Shown here: piece by piece, positions 17,293 through 25,605 of the stretch | Position numbering within the stretch: position 1 is the stretch's first letter | Layout: each line of letters starts with the position of its first letter | Assembly (NCBI GenBank): GCA_963712835.1 | Contig: CAVQJJ010000002.1 | Coordinates: 620,001 to 684,000 of the forward strand | Direction of reading: 5' to 3' | Length of the DNA stretch: 64,000 bases | From: DATARH01 sp963712835 | GTDB lineage: Bacteria > Pseudomonadota > Alphaproteobacteria > ATCC43930 > CGMCC-115725 | Made by a program: the position numbers and the translations under genes | The notes under the pieces: generated by a model | Told to the model about the DNA's origin: nothing | Seen by the model: the letters and a program-made list of their open reading frames with translations, nothing else | Database searches by the model: none

Positions 17293-18348
17293 CTAACGAT
17301 GCGCCGCGTTGTAGCGGGCGAGGATGTCCTGGCCGGGGCAGAGCTCGGCTTCGCCGAGCTCGTTCAGCGGCGCCTCGACCGTGTCGAGGAAGTGGTGCAG
17401 GTCGCCGTGATCCTCCTCGACATAGAGGAGGCCGGTGACCACCTCGCCCAGTGCATGGTGCTGGTTGAGGTAGGTCATCGCCCCGACCCGGTCGGTCGGA
17501 TCGTAGTCTTCCGCCAGCTTGTGCAGCCGCAACATCGTGCCGTCGTGTTGCACGACATTGACCGCGGTGCCGGGTGCGTAATCCGCGGTGATCGGTTCGC
17601 GGCCGACCATGAAGTCGAGCCTGTTGACCGCTTCGTTGTGCGAGCGGACGTACTCGTAGCTCTTGGTTGACTCGGGGTTATTGTTGAAGGCGACGCAGGG
17701 CGACACGACGTCGATAAAGGCGGCGCCCTCATGTTCGATCGCGCCCTTGATGAGCGGCACGAGCTGATGCTTGTCGCCCGAGAAGCTGCGCGCGACGTAG
17801 CTCGCGCCGAGTTGCAGCGCCAGCGCCACCATGTCGATCGGTGAATCGTTGTTGACCGGCCCGCGGCGCGTCTTGGAGCCCTTGTCGGCGGTCGCCGAGA
17901 ACTGTCCCTTGGTGAGGCCGTACACGCCGTTGTTCTCGACGATATAAAGCATGTTGACGCCGCGCCGGAGACAATGCGCGAACTGGCCGAGCCCGATCGA
18001 GGCGCTGTCGCCGTCTCCCGAAACGCCGAGATAAACAAGGTCGCGGTTGGCGAGGTTGGCGCCGGTTAGCACCGACGGCATGCGGCCGTGCACGCTGTTG
18101 AAGCCGTGCGACTTGCCGAGGAAATAAGTCGGCGTCTTCGATGAGCAGCCGATGCCGCTGAGCTTGGCGATGCGATGCGGCGCGAGGCTCAGTTCGAAGC
18201 AGGCTTGGATGATCGCGGCGCTGATCGAGTCGTGGCCGCAGCCGGCGCACAGCGTCGAGACCGAGCCCTCATAATCGCGCCGCGTATAGCCGAGCGCATT
18301 GGTCGGCAGCTGCGGGTGATGGAGCTTTGGCTTGGTGATGTAGGTCAT
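17293..18348 (-). CDS. korB: 2-oxoglutarate:ferredoxin oxidoreductase, beta subunit
   Basis: This thiamine-diphosphate subunit oxidatively decarboxylates a 2-oxoacid to acyl-CoA with ferredoxin as acceptor, or runs the reverse reductive carboxylation. The 351-residue protein has the ThDP motif GDGDS (111-115) ending in ENN (about 138-140). CAGCGHD (Cys34, Cys37) and Cys68 in GIGCSS are the cluster ligands expected of the beta subunit. It is the last gene of the operon with korA and the GltD-like flavoprotein; a 60-bp spacer with a hairpin separates it from korA. The 2-oxoglutarate assignment follows the family and could be pyruvate or another oxoacid. Confidence 0.93.
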   Translation of the reverse strand: MTYITKPKLHHPQLPTNALGYTRRDYEGSVSTLCAGCGHDSISAAIIQACFELSLAPHRIAKLSGIGCSSKTPTYFLGKSHGFNSVHGRMPSVLTGANLANRDLVYLGVSGDGDSASIGLGQFAHCLRRGVNMLYIVENNGVYGLTKGQFSATADKGSKTRRGPVNNDSPIDMVALALQLGASYVARSFSGDKHQLVPLIKGAIEHEGAAFIDVVSPCVAFNNNPESTKSYEYVRSHNEAVNRLDFMVGREPITADYAPGTAVNVVQHDGTMLRLHKLAEDYDPTDRVGAMTYLNQHHALGEVVTGLLYVEEDHGDLHHFLDTVEAPLNELGEAELCPGQDILARYNAAHR

Positions 18349-18360
18349 TGGCGTCCTCGG

Positions 18361-18404
18361 GATCGCGGGCGTCCCGCCCGCCTGCGGGCCAGAGACCCGC
18401 GGTC
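18361..18404. repeat. GC-rich hairpin between korA and korB
   Basis: GCGGGC (18365-18370) pairs with GCCCGC (18376-18381), and GCGGG (18384-18388) with CCCGC (18396-18400). The outer GATCGCGGG and CCCGCGGTC ends also match. As mRNA this would fold between the korA stop and the korB start and might adjust the ratio of the two subunits. Confidence 0.55.
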
Positions 18405-18408
18405 CAGG

Positions 18409-20277
18409 TTATGAGCGGGCTTTGCGAAGGGGAGCGAGGGTCACGACCGAAACCATGTCGGCGATCGCCTTGACGATAAACCGGGCGGTTATCGGCGTGC
18501 CGTCGTAGTGCAGGATCGGCACTAGCTTCGCCGGGTCGATCTCCAGTTCGTTGACGATCAGCGCCCGCATCTGCGCATCACGGTTCTGCTCGACGACGAA
18601 CACCGTCTCGTGGTCGGCGATGAAGTCGCGGACCTCGTCGGCGAACGGAAATCCGCGCAGCCGCAGTGCGTCGAGGTGTACGTCGCGCGCATCGAGCGCC
18701 TCGAAGGCTTCTTCCATCGCCACGGTCGTCGAGCCGAAATAGATGACGCCGAACTTGGTCGGCTGCTGCGCCGCGCGCTTTTCGGGCTGCGGCACGAGGC
18801 GCTTCGCGGTGTCGAACTTGTGCAGCAGGCGCTGCATGTTGTCGACGTAGTCGTGGCCTTCCTCGCTGTAGCGCGCGTAGCGGTCCTTGCTGGTGCCGCG
18901 GGTGAAGAACGCGCCGCGCTTCGGGTGGGTGCCCGGCAGGGTACGGAAGGGGATGCCGTCGCCGTCGACATCGAGGTAGCGGCCGAACTCGACCCCCGCC
19001 TCGAGCTCCTCGGCGGTCATCACCTTGCCGCGGTCGTAGGTACGGTCCGGATCCCATTCGAGCGGCGGGATCAGCCAATCATTCATGCCGATGTCGAGAT
19101 CGAGCATCACGAAGATCGGCGTCTGCAGCCGGTCGGCGAGGTCGAGCGCGTCGGCCGCCATCGTGAAAGCTTCGTGCGGATCCTTCGGAAAGATCAGCAC
19201 GTGTTTGGTGTCGCCGTGCGAGGCATAGGCGCAGCTGAGGATATCGGCCTGCTGCGTGCGGGTCGGCATGCCGGTCGACGGGCTGCCGCGCTGGATGTCG
19301 AAGATTACCGCCGGGATTTCGGCGAAATAGGCAAGGCCAATGAATTCCTGCATCAGCGAGATGCCGGGGCCGGAGGTCGCGGTGAAGGCGCGCGCGCCAT
19401 TCCACCCGGCGCCGACGACCATGCCGATCGAGGCAAGCTCGTCCTCGGCCTGGACGATCGCGAACTTATGCTTGCCGCCGGCGTCTCGCCGATAGCGGAA
19501 GCAATGCGCCGAGAATGCCTCGGCGAGCGACGAGGACGGGGTGATCGGATACCACGCGCACACCGTCGCGCCGCCATAGACCGCGCCCAGCGCTGAGGTG
19601 TCGTTGCCGTTGACGAAGATACTGTTGCCGACCTTGTCCGTCTTCTTGAGCCTGAGGCCGAGCGGGCATTGCAGGTTCTCGACCGCCCAGTCCCGGCCGA
19701 GGTCGAGCGCGTGCAAATTGGCCTCGATCAGCTTGTCGCGACCCTTGAACTGCTCGCCGATCAGCTGCGCCGTTGCTGCTTTATCCATGTCGAGCAACGC
19801 CGACAAGACGCCGAGATAGATGACGTTCTTGAACAGCTGCCGCTCGCGCATTTGCGTGTAGGTGCGGTTGCAGATTTCGGTAAGCGGCGCGCCGATGATG
19901 TTGATGTCGTCGCGGAACTTCGATTGCGGCAGGTCGCGAGTCGAATCGTAGAGCAGGTAGCCGCCTGGCTCGATCTCGGCGATGTCCTCGTCCCAGGTCT
20001 CGGGGTTCATCGCGACCATCATGTCGACGCCGCCGCGGCGCCCGAGATGGCGGGCCTCCGAAATGCGCACCTCGTACCAGGTCGGCAGGCCCTGGATATT
20101 CGACGGAAAGATGTTGCGCGACGAGGCGGGAATGCCCATGCGCAGTACCGACTTGGCGAACAGCGCGTTGGCGCTCGCCGAGCCTGACCCGTTGACGTTG
20201 GCGAATTTGACGACGAAGTCGTTGGTCGCTTCTATTTGTTTGGGCATGACGGCGGTCGCTTCTATCGGCTGCGGCAT
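18409..20277 (-). CDS. korA: 2-oxoglutarate:ferredoxin oxidoreductase, fused gamma-alpha subunit
   Basis: This 622-residue partner of KorB has the gamma domain fused in front (FANVNGSGSASANALFAKSVLRMGIPASSRNIFPSNIQGLP, about 25-75), followed by the alpha domain (GNDTSALGAVYGGATVCAWYPITPSSSLAEAF, and TATSGPGISLMQEFIGLAYFAEIPAV). The fusion is the usual bacterial KorA layout. Two ATGs compete: 20277, which overlaps the upstream gene's stop by 16 bp, and 20247. They lie within a 30-bp near-exact tandem duplication, giving MPQPIEATAV then MPKQIEATND. Neither has a strong ribosome site, so coupling to upstream translation is likely. Confidence 0.93.
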   Translation of the reverse strand: MPQPIEATAVMPKQIEATNDFVVKFANVNGSGSASANALFAKSVLRMGIPASSRNIFPSNIQGLPTWYEVRISEARHLGRRGGVDMMVAMNPETWDEDIAEIEPGGYLLYDSTRDLPQSKFRDDINIIGAPLTEICNRTYTQMRERQLFKNVIYLGVLSALLDMDKAATAQLIGEQFKGRDKLIEANLHALDLGRDWAVENLQCPLGLRLKKTDKVGNSIFVNGNDTSALGAVYGGATVCAWYPITPSSSLAEAFSAHCFRYRRDAGGKHKFAIVQAEDELASIGMVVGAGWNGARAFTATSGPGISLMQEFIGLAYFAEIPAVIFDIQRGSPSTGMPTRTQQADILSCAYASHGDTKHVLIFPKDPHEAFTMAADALDLADRLQTPIFVMLDLDIGMNDWLIPPLEWDPDRTYDRGKVMTAEELEAGVEFGRYLDVDGDGIPFRTLPGTHPKRGAFFTRGTSKDRYARYSEEGHDYVDNMQRLLHKFDTAKRLVPQPEKRAAQQPTKFGVIYFGSTTVAMEEAFEALDARDVHLDALRLRGFPFADEVRDFIADHETVFVVEQNRDAQMRALIVNELEIDPAKLVPILHYDGTPITARFIVKAIADMVSVVTLAPLRKARS

Positions 20278-22055
20278 GACGAACCAGCGTGTGTCATTTC
20301 AATGAGGGATTTGCGCATATCCCACGCTCCGGTCGGGCAGCGCTCAGCGCATAACCCGCAATGCAGGCAGACGTCTTCGTCCTTGACCATGATCCGCCCG
20401 GTCTTCAGCGAGTTTCCGATATATAGATCTTGGGTCAAATTGGTTGAGGGAGCGCTAAGCCGCGTGCGCAGCTCGCCCTCCTCGCCATTTTCGGTGAAGG
20501 TGATGCAGTCGACCGGGCAGATATCGACGCAGGCGTCGCATTCGATGCAGAGCGGGCCGGTGAACACGGTCTGGATGTCGCAATTGAGGCAGCGCTCGGC
20601 CTCCAGGTAGCCGAGCTTCTCGTCAAAGCCGAGCTCGACCTCGGTCCTGATGTCGGCCAGCGCCACTGCGGTATCGCGCAACGGTACCCGATACCGGATG
20701 TCGTTCGAAATGTCGTTGTCGTAGCTCCACTCGTGAATGCCCATCTTTTGGCTGACCAGAGTGGTGCCCGGCGGTGGACGGTCATCGACATCCTCGCCGT
20801 GGCAGAACTTGTCGATCGAGATCGCCGCGTCGTGGCCGTGCGCCACCGCCCAGATAATGTTCTTCGGCCCGAACGCCGCGTCGCCGCCGAAAAACACATT
20901 CGGAATCGTCGATTGCATCGTGCGCGGATCGACCTTGGGCATATCCCAGCGGTCGAACTCCATGCCGATGTCGCGCTCGATCCACGGGAAAGCGTTCTCC
21001 TGGCCGATCGCCACCAGCACGTCGTCGCACGGGACATGGACGTTGGGCTCGCCCGACGGCACCAGGTTGCGCCGGCCGCGCTCGTCGTACTCGGCCTTGA
21101 CCTTCTCGAAGACGACGCCGGTGAGCTTGCCGCCCTCATGGGTAAATTCGAGCGGCACCAGGAAATTGAGAATCGGAATCCCCTCGTGCTGGGCGTCCTC
21201 TTTCTCCCACGGGCTCGCTTTCATCTCCTCAAAGCCGCTGCGCACGACGACGGTGACGCTCTCGCCGCCGAGCCGACGCGACGAGCGGCAGCAATCCATC
21301 GCGGTGTTGCCGCCGCCCAGCACGATGACGCGCTTGCCGATCTTGTCGATATGCCCGAACGAGACCGACGAGAGCCAATCGATGCCGATATGGATGTGTT
21401 CCGCGGCTTCCTGGCGTCCGGGGATGTCGAGCTCGCGGCCGCGCGGCGCGCCCGAGCCGACGAAGATCGCGTCCCAGCCCTCGCCAAGCAGCGCCTTGAG
21501 GCTCGGCACGAAATGACCGAAGCGGGTTTCAATTCCGAGATCGATGATGCGGTCGACTTCCTCGTCGGTCACCGCCTCTGGCAAGCGGAAGCGCGGGATT
21601 TGCGTCCGCATCATCCCGCCGCCCTTGCTGTCGCCGTCGAAGATCACGCACTCATAGCCGAGCGGCGCGAGGTCGCGCGCCACGGTCAGCGAGGCGGGGC
21701 CGGCCCCAACGAACGCGATGCGCTTGCCGTTCTTCGGTTGCGGCTTCGGCAGAAAGGCGCTGATGTCGCCGCGATTATCGGCCGCGACACGCTTCAACCG
21801 GCAGATCGCCACCGGTTCCTTTTTCTCGTCGATGCGGCCGCGCCGGCAGGCGGGCTCGCACGGTCGGTCGCAAGTGCGGCCGAGGATGCCCGGGAAGACG
21901 TTCGACTCCCAGTTGACCGCCCAGGCCTCGCTGTAGCGCCGCGCCGCGATCAGTCGGATGTATTCGGGAACCGGCGTGTGCGACGGACACGCCCATTGGC
22001 AGTCGACAACCTTATGAAAATAGTCGGGATTAGTGATGTCGGTGGGCTGCAACAA
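20262..22055 (-). CDS. GltD-like NAD(P)H/ferredoxin flavoprotein with two C-terminal [4Fe-4S] sites
   Basis: This 597-residue protein has the glutamate-synthase small-subunit layout: an N-terminal cysteine-rich Fe-S region (CQWACPSHTPVPEYI, GRTCDRPCEPACRRG), an FAD-binding VGAGPASLTVARDL, and a pyridine-nucleotide Rossmann motif VIVLGGGNTAMDC. A C-terminal dicluster ferredoxin domain follows (CIECDACVDICPVDC and CLHCGLCAERCPTGA). No GltB is present. As first gene of the operon with korA and korB it probably moves electrons between ferredoxin and NAD(P)H for the oxidoreductase, which is inference. The start is TTG (22055, with a second TTG next), supported by AGGAG immediately upstream. Confidence 0.9.
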   Translation of the reverse strand: MLQPTDITNPDYFHKVVDCQWACPSHTPVPEYIRLIAARRYSEAWAVNWESNVFPGILGRTCDRPCEPACRRGRIDEKKEPVAICRLKRVAADNRGDISAFLPKPQPKNGKRIAFVGAGPASLTVARDLAPLGYECVIFDGDSKGGGMMRTQIPRFRLPEAVTDEEVDRIIDLGIETRFGHFVPSLKALLGEGWDAIFVGSGAPRGRELDIPGRQEAAEHIHIGIDWLSSVSFGHIDKIGKRVIVLGGGNTAMDCCRSSRRLGGESVTVVVRSGFEEMKASPWEKEDAQHEGIPILNFLVPLEFTHEGGKLTGVVFEKVKAEYDERGRRNLVPSGEPNVHVPCDDVLVAIGQENAFPWIERDIGMEFDRWDMPKVDPRTMQSTIPNVFFGGDAAFGPKNIIWAVAHGHDAAISIDKFCHGEDVDDRPPPGTTLVSQKMGIHEWSYDNDISNDIRYRVPLRDTAVALADIRTEVELGFDEKLGYLEAERCLNCDIQTVFTGPLCIECDACVDICPVDCITFTENGEEGELRTRLSAPSTNLTQDLYIGNSLKTGRIMVKDEDVCLHCGLCAERCPTGAWDMRKSLIEMTHAGSSCRSR

Positions 22056-22326
22056 CTATCTCCTACCGGGCGATGCCCCCGCCACCCCGAATTGTCCCCA
22101 GGCACGAAAGCGCGTGTACCGTGCGTCGAGGTGCGGCGTTACGGCACAGCGGGCGCTTATACCCCTACTGACCAGTGCCGTCATCCTTCCTTCGTATACC
22201 TGAATCGAGCGCGCGGAAATCTGTCGCGCCCGGCGCAAACACACAATGTCTCAAACAGCATGGCTGCGCCGCATAGCGTATATGGGAACGGCGGCTACCG
22301 GAGTGCAAGCCGGCGCAAATTTCGGT

Positions 22327-23412
22327 TTACGAACCGGTGAGATGCGCCACTTTCGGCATCACCTCCTGCGCGAGCAGCCGCATCGAATCGCGCCAGGCTT
22401 CGGGGTTTTCGCTGTAGTCGAAACAGAACAAGAGAAGCGCGCCGAAGCCGCCGACCTCTTCGTACATGCGCTCGATCTTCTCGACCACGGTTTTGGGCGA
22501 TCCGATCAACCAATTGTGCGTGGCGCAGTACTCCGGTGTCACGTCGCTGTCGGCGACGTTCTCGTCGTGCTTCAGAAACTGGATGACGCCGACATCGGTC
22601 AACAACGGCAGGAAATATTCGCGCATCATCCGGCCCATCTGCGCGCCGACCGACAGCTTCCAGGCGGCCTCGTCGGTCTCGGCGACGAAGATTTCGCGCA
22701 CCAGCCGCCAATCCTTGCGCCGCGGAGTCTTGCCGCTGCGCCGCGCGCCCTCCTCGACGGATTCCCAATGGCTGGCGACATAGCTGGGGTTGAGGTTGAG
22801 GCTCATCGGCAGGAAGCCGTGCTCTCCGGCGAGCTTCAGCGTTTCCGACCCTTTGCTGACGCCGGCGACGCCGATTGGCGGATACGGCTTCTGGAACGGC
22901 TTGATGTGCGCGCGCAGCGTGCGCAGCTGAGGCTCGATCTGCGAGACCTGCCAGTATTTGCCGGCATAGTCGAACGGCTCGTCCTCGGTCCATAGCCTGA
23001 GGATGATCTCGAGCGCTTCGCGCGTCATCTCGCGGTGCTGGCCGGAATTGCCGTCGACGTGGAACATCGCCCAGTCGCTCGGCAGACCGCTCGCGGCGAC
23101 GCCGAAATTGAGCCGGCCCTGGGCCATGTGGTCGAGCATCGCCACGCGGTTCGCCAACTCGGCCGGGTGATGGTAAGGCAGCAGAAAGCCGCCCGGTGCG
23201 AGCCGGATGTTCTTCGTCTCCATCAGCGCCTGCGCGATCAGCAGGTCGGGGGAGGGATGCGGCTCCCACGGCGCGGTGTGATGCTCACCGATCCAGGCTT
23301 CGCTGAAGCCGAGCTCGTCGGCCCAGCGCAGCGTCTGCAGGTCCCAGCGATGGCCGTCGTAAAGGCTCCGTTCCGGCGGATGCGAGGGCATGGTGAAGAG
23401 GCCGTATTGCAT
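22327..23412 (-). CDS. Luciferase-like (LLM class) flavin-dependent monooxygenase
   Basis: This 361-residue TIM-barrel flavoenzyme belongs to the bacterial luciferase superfamily. Signatures include MQYGLFTMPSHPPERSLYDG, WADELGFSEAWIGEHHTAPWEPHPSPDLLIA, the FLLPYHHPAELANRVAMLDHMAQGRLNFGV block and IGSPKTVVEKIERMYEEVGGFG at the C-terminal end. Such enzymes use reduced FMN and oxygen on varied organic substrates. The specific substrate is not readable. A separate reductase would normally supply FMNH2; none is adjacent. It stands alone between the kor operon and the 23.4-23.9 kb intergenic region. Confidence 0.9.
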   Translation of the reverse strand: MQYGLFTMPSHPPERSLYDGHRWDLQTLRWADELGFSEAWIGEHHTAPWEPHPSPDLLIAQALMETKNIRLAPGGFLLPYHHPAELANRVAMLDHMAQGRLNFGVAASGLPSDWAMFHVDGNSGQHREMTREALEIILRLWTEDEPFDYAGKYWQVSQIEPQLRTLRAHIKPFQKPYPPIGVAGVSKGSETLKLAGEHGFLPMSLNLNPSYVASHWESVEEGARRSGKTPRRKDWRLVREIFVAETDEAAWKLSVGAQMGRMMREYFLPLLTDVGVIQFLKHDENVADSDVTPEYCATHNWLIGSPKTVVEKIERMYEEVGGFGALLLFCFDYSENPEAWRDSMRLLAQEVMPKVAHLTGS

Positions 23413-23904
23413 GAGGCGTCTCCCGGTTGGCGCTAGCGGTCGGTCCGCCGAAACATCCCCGAATAGGCTGCGGCTACCACAAGGCTCGGCGGCGGGTCCG
23501 CACGATCACGAAGCCGAGCTTTTCGTATAATCGCCGCGCCGGCAAGTTCTCCGGCGCGCTGGGCGGCCAGAACCCGGGATTCCCTGCTATCCCGACGGCG
23601 CCCATCCGCTCGCGGCTACAACCCGGGATTCAAGCACCGGAGGAAAGGCCTGTGGATAATCCATGTTGACGCTGTGGATGAAGCTGTTGATTGGTAATCT
23701 ACCGTGGGTAACTTACCCTCGGCCGGCCGGTAAGGGTGTGTAACGGGATGTAACTGGATCGTAACTGTGACTGCGAAATAGGCAGTTTTGAATTTTTTGG
23801 GTTACTTAATCAGCAAAACAGTTGCCCGCGACAAAAAGGCCTCTTATTAAAGCCGCCACCGGACGGGGCGAGTTCCCCAACGCCCCAAAGGGAGGGAGGT
23901 ATCC
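23413..23904. other. Intergenic region with DnaA box, phased GTAAC repeats and AT-rich stretch
   Basis: This 492-bp stretch has no intact gene. It contains a gene remnant (23474-23560), a perfect DnaA box TGTGGATAA (23651-23659) and a one-mismatch copy TGTGGATGA (23673-23681). A perfect palindrome GGGTAA-C-TTACCC spans 23706-23718. GTAAC occurs at 23708, 23740, 23750 and 23761, the last three 10-11 bp apart. An AT-rich segment (about 23787-23820) follows, then a hairpin GGGGCG/CGCCCC just before the next gene's ribosome site. Large genes on both sides transcribe away. It could be a replication-related locus or a complex promoter. Confidence 0.6.
23474..23560 (-). pseudogene. 3' remnant of a GNAT acetyltransferase
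   Basis: Read on the minus strand, this segment translates to ENLPARRLYEKLGFVIVRT and a short basic tail before a TAG at 23476-23474. NxPARRLYEKLGF is the conserved C-terminal acetyl-CoA/pantetheine-side motif of GNAT acetyltransferases. Upstream in the same frame the sequence is Pro-rich with no recognisable remainder of the domain, so this appears to be the decayed end of a deleted gene. Confidence 0.5.
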
Positions 23905-24114
23905 ATGACCGCTAAGCGCAGCCTGGACGCGCGTTTCCGGAAATGGCATGTCAGCGAAGAAGCCACAATCGAACATTTGGTCAGATCACTCGCCCCCGCA
24001 GAACCTCATGTCGATACCCGCGTCCACGACGCGATGACGCACACGGGGCTCTTCGTGGAGGCGCAGGTTCGCAAGACCTGGAACAACCCGGTCATTGGCC
24101 TCGCGATCTTCTGA
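23905..24114 (+). CDS. Small hypothetical protein
   Basis: This 69-residue soluble protein is mildly basic and has no recognised family. It shows no signal peptide or membrane helix. It contains several His residues (KWHVSEE, EPHVDTRVHDAMTHTG) and a hydrophobic end (NNPVIGLAIF). The GGGAGGGAGG tract five bases before the ATG is one of the strongest ribosome sites in the window, which argues that it is translated. It sits directly after the DnaA-box region and before the serC leader. Confidence 0.7.
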   Translation: MTAKRSLDARFRKWHVSEEATIEHLVRSLAPAEPHVDTRVHDAMTHTGLFVEAQVRKTWNNPVIGLAIF

Positions 24115-24201
24115 TCGGAAGCCTTTATCATTTTTAATGGCCGGCGGCTGAAGGCCGACGGGAAAGATCACCGCGGCAACGTCGCAGCCTTTCCGCGACC
24201 G

Positions 24202-24308
24202 TTGATTTGACCGGCATCGCTCCCTTACATAGGGTTCGCCGCCGCGTGCGAGAGCCTATGCGCCTCGTGCGCTGGGCGCTGACGAATGTTGCGAAAGGGA
24301 ATAGCGCG
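24202..24308 (+). promoter_or_regulatory. serC promoter and structured 5' leader
   Basis: TTGATT (24202-24207) and TACATA (24226-24231) with an 18-bp spacer form a plausible promoter. The following leader can fold GCGCC (24260-24264) against GGCGC (24275-24279), directly before the AAAGGGA ribosome site and the serC ATG. A conserved serC-associated RNA motif is known upstream of alphaproteobacterial serC-serA operons. Membership of this leader in that motif is inferred from location and hairpin only. Confidence 0.4.
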
Positions 24309-25469
24309 ATGCAGCCGACCCGCCGGCCGGTCAATTCTTGTTTCTCGTCGGGGCCTTGCGCCAAGCGGCCGGGATGGTCGCCGCAGGCCCTGTCGAAAGC
24401 GCTGGTCGGTCGCTCGCACCGTTCGTCGGTCGGTCTCGCGCAATGCGTCGAGGTGATCGAGCGCTCGCGGGCCGTGCTGCAGATCCCGGCCGACTACAAG
24501 ATCGGCATTGTTCCGGCGTCCGATACCGGCGCGATCGAGATGGCGATGTGGTCGCTGCTCGGCGCGCGCGGTGTCGACGTCCTTTCCTGGGAGAATTTCA
24601 GCGAGACCTGGGTCGACGATGTCGTCAACCAACTGAAGCTGAAGGATGTCCGGCACCTCGCCGCGCCTTATGGCGAGATCGCCGATCTGTCGGCGGTGTC
24701 GCCCGATCGCGACGCGGTGTTCGTGTGGAACGGCACGACCTCCGGCGTGCGCGTGCCGAACGGCGACTGGATCGCCGCCGACCGTAATGGCCTGACGATC
24801 TGCGACGCGACCTCCGCGGCGTTCGCGATGCGGCTGCCCTGGCCGAAGCTCGATGTCGTCACCTGGTCATGGCAGAAGGCGCTCGGCGGCGAGGCCGCGC
24901 ACGGCATGATCGCCTTGAGCCCGCGCGCGGTCGAGCGGCTGGAGAGCTACACGCCGGCCTGGCCGCTGCCGAAAATCTTCCGCATGACCGCCAAGGGCAA
25001 GCTGATCGACGGCTTGTTTCGCGGCGAGACGATCAACACGCCGTCGATGCTGTGCATCGAAGATGCGCTCGACTCGCTCAGATGGGCGGAGAGCGTCGGC
25101 GGCCTCGACGGCTGCGTCGCGCGCGCCGAGGCCAATCTCGCGGTCGTCAAGGAATGGGTTGCGCGCACGCCCTGGGTCGACTTCCTCGCCAAGGATCCGG
25201 CGACGCTGTCCTGCACCTCGCCATGCATCATGATCACCGACCCGTGGTTCCAGAGCCTCGATCCCGAAGCGCGCTTTGCCACCAACCGGCGGATGCTGGC
25301 GCGGCTCGACAAGGCGGGCGTCGGTTACGACCTCGCGACGCACCGCGCTTCGCCGCCCGGCATTCGCATCTGGACCGGCGCAACCGCCGAGACCAGCGAT
25401 GTCGAGGCCTTGCTGCCCTGGCTCGACTGGGCGTGGGAGCAGGAACGCGACGCCGTCAAAGCCGCCTGA
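24309..25469 (+). CDS. serC: Phosphoserine aminotransferase
   Basis: SerC converts 3-phosphohydroxypyruvate and glutamate to phosphoserine, the second step of serine synthesis. The 386-residue product is of the alphaproteobacterial type: CFSSGPCAKRPGW near the N-terminus, GRSHRSS, NGTTSGVRVP, and the PLP lysine in WSWQKALGGEAAHG (Lys190). The ATG at 24309 is preceded by AAAGGGA and begins at the family N-terminus; the open frame to 24207 would translate the leader and is not conserved. serA follows on the same strand after 136 bp, forming the usual serC-serA pair. Confidence 0.96.
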   Translation: MQPTRRPVNSCFSSGPCAKRPGWSPQALSKALVGRSHRSSVGLAQCVEVIERSRAVLQIPADYKIGIVPASDTGAIEMAMWSLLGARGVDVLSWENFSETWVDDVVNQLKLKDVRHLAAPYGEIADLSAVSPDRDAVFVWNGTTSGVRVPNGDWIAADRNGLTICDATSAAFAMRLPWPKLDVVTWSWQKALGGEAAHGMIALSPRAVERLESYTPAWPLPKIFRMTAKGKLIDGLFRGETINTPSMLCIEDALDSLRWAESVGGLDGCVARAEANLAVVKEWVARTPWVDFLAKDPATLSCTSPCIMITDPWFQSLDPEARFATNRRMLARLDKAGVGYDLATHRASPPGIRIWTGATAETSDVEALLPWLDWAWEQERDAVKAA

Positions 25470-25489
25470 CCTGAAAGGCGCAAATTCGC

Positions 25490-25586
25490 CACGGAGCGAC
25501 GGAACACAGAGCTTCTCTGCGCGGCGTCTTGCGAGGGCGCGATGCCAACGATCTCAATAAACCTCGTAACTCCGTGCTTCCGTGTT
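25490..25586. repeat. Intergenic imperfect inverted repeat between serC and serA
   Basis: CACGGAG (25490-25496) and a second ACGGAACAC copy beside it face CTCCGTG (25570-25576) and TTCCGTGTT downstream, so the arms can pair across about 70 bp. ACGGA-rich palindromes like this recur in many proteobacterial genomes. It may shape the serC-serA intercistronic RNA. Confidence 0.5.
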
Positions 25587-25605
25587 TATTGGTCGAGGTA
25601 TTTGA

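Noticed and set aside
17293..22055. Glutamate synthase operon, suggested by the GltD-like protein
   Set aside because: No large GltB subunit is present. The neighbours are clearly korA and korB.
20733..22340. A plus-strand open frame of about 530 codons opposite the GltD-like gene
   Set aside because: Antisense to a gene with intact FAD, NAD(P) and Fe-S motifs; its composition is typical of complementary-strand artefacts.
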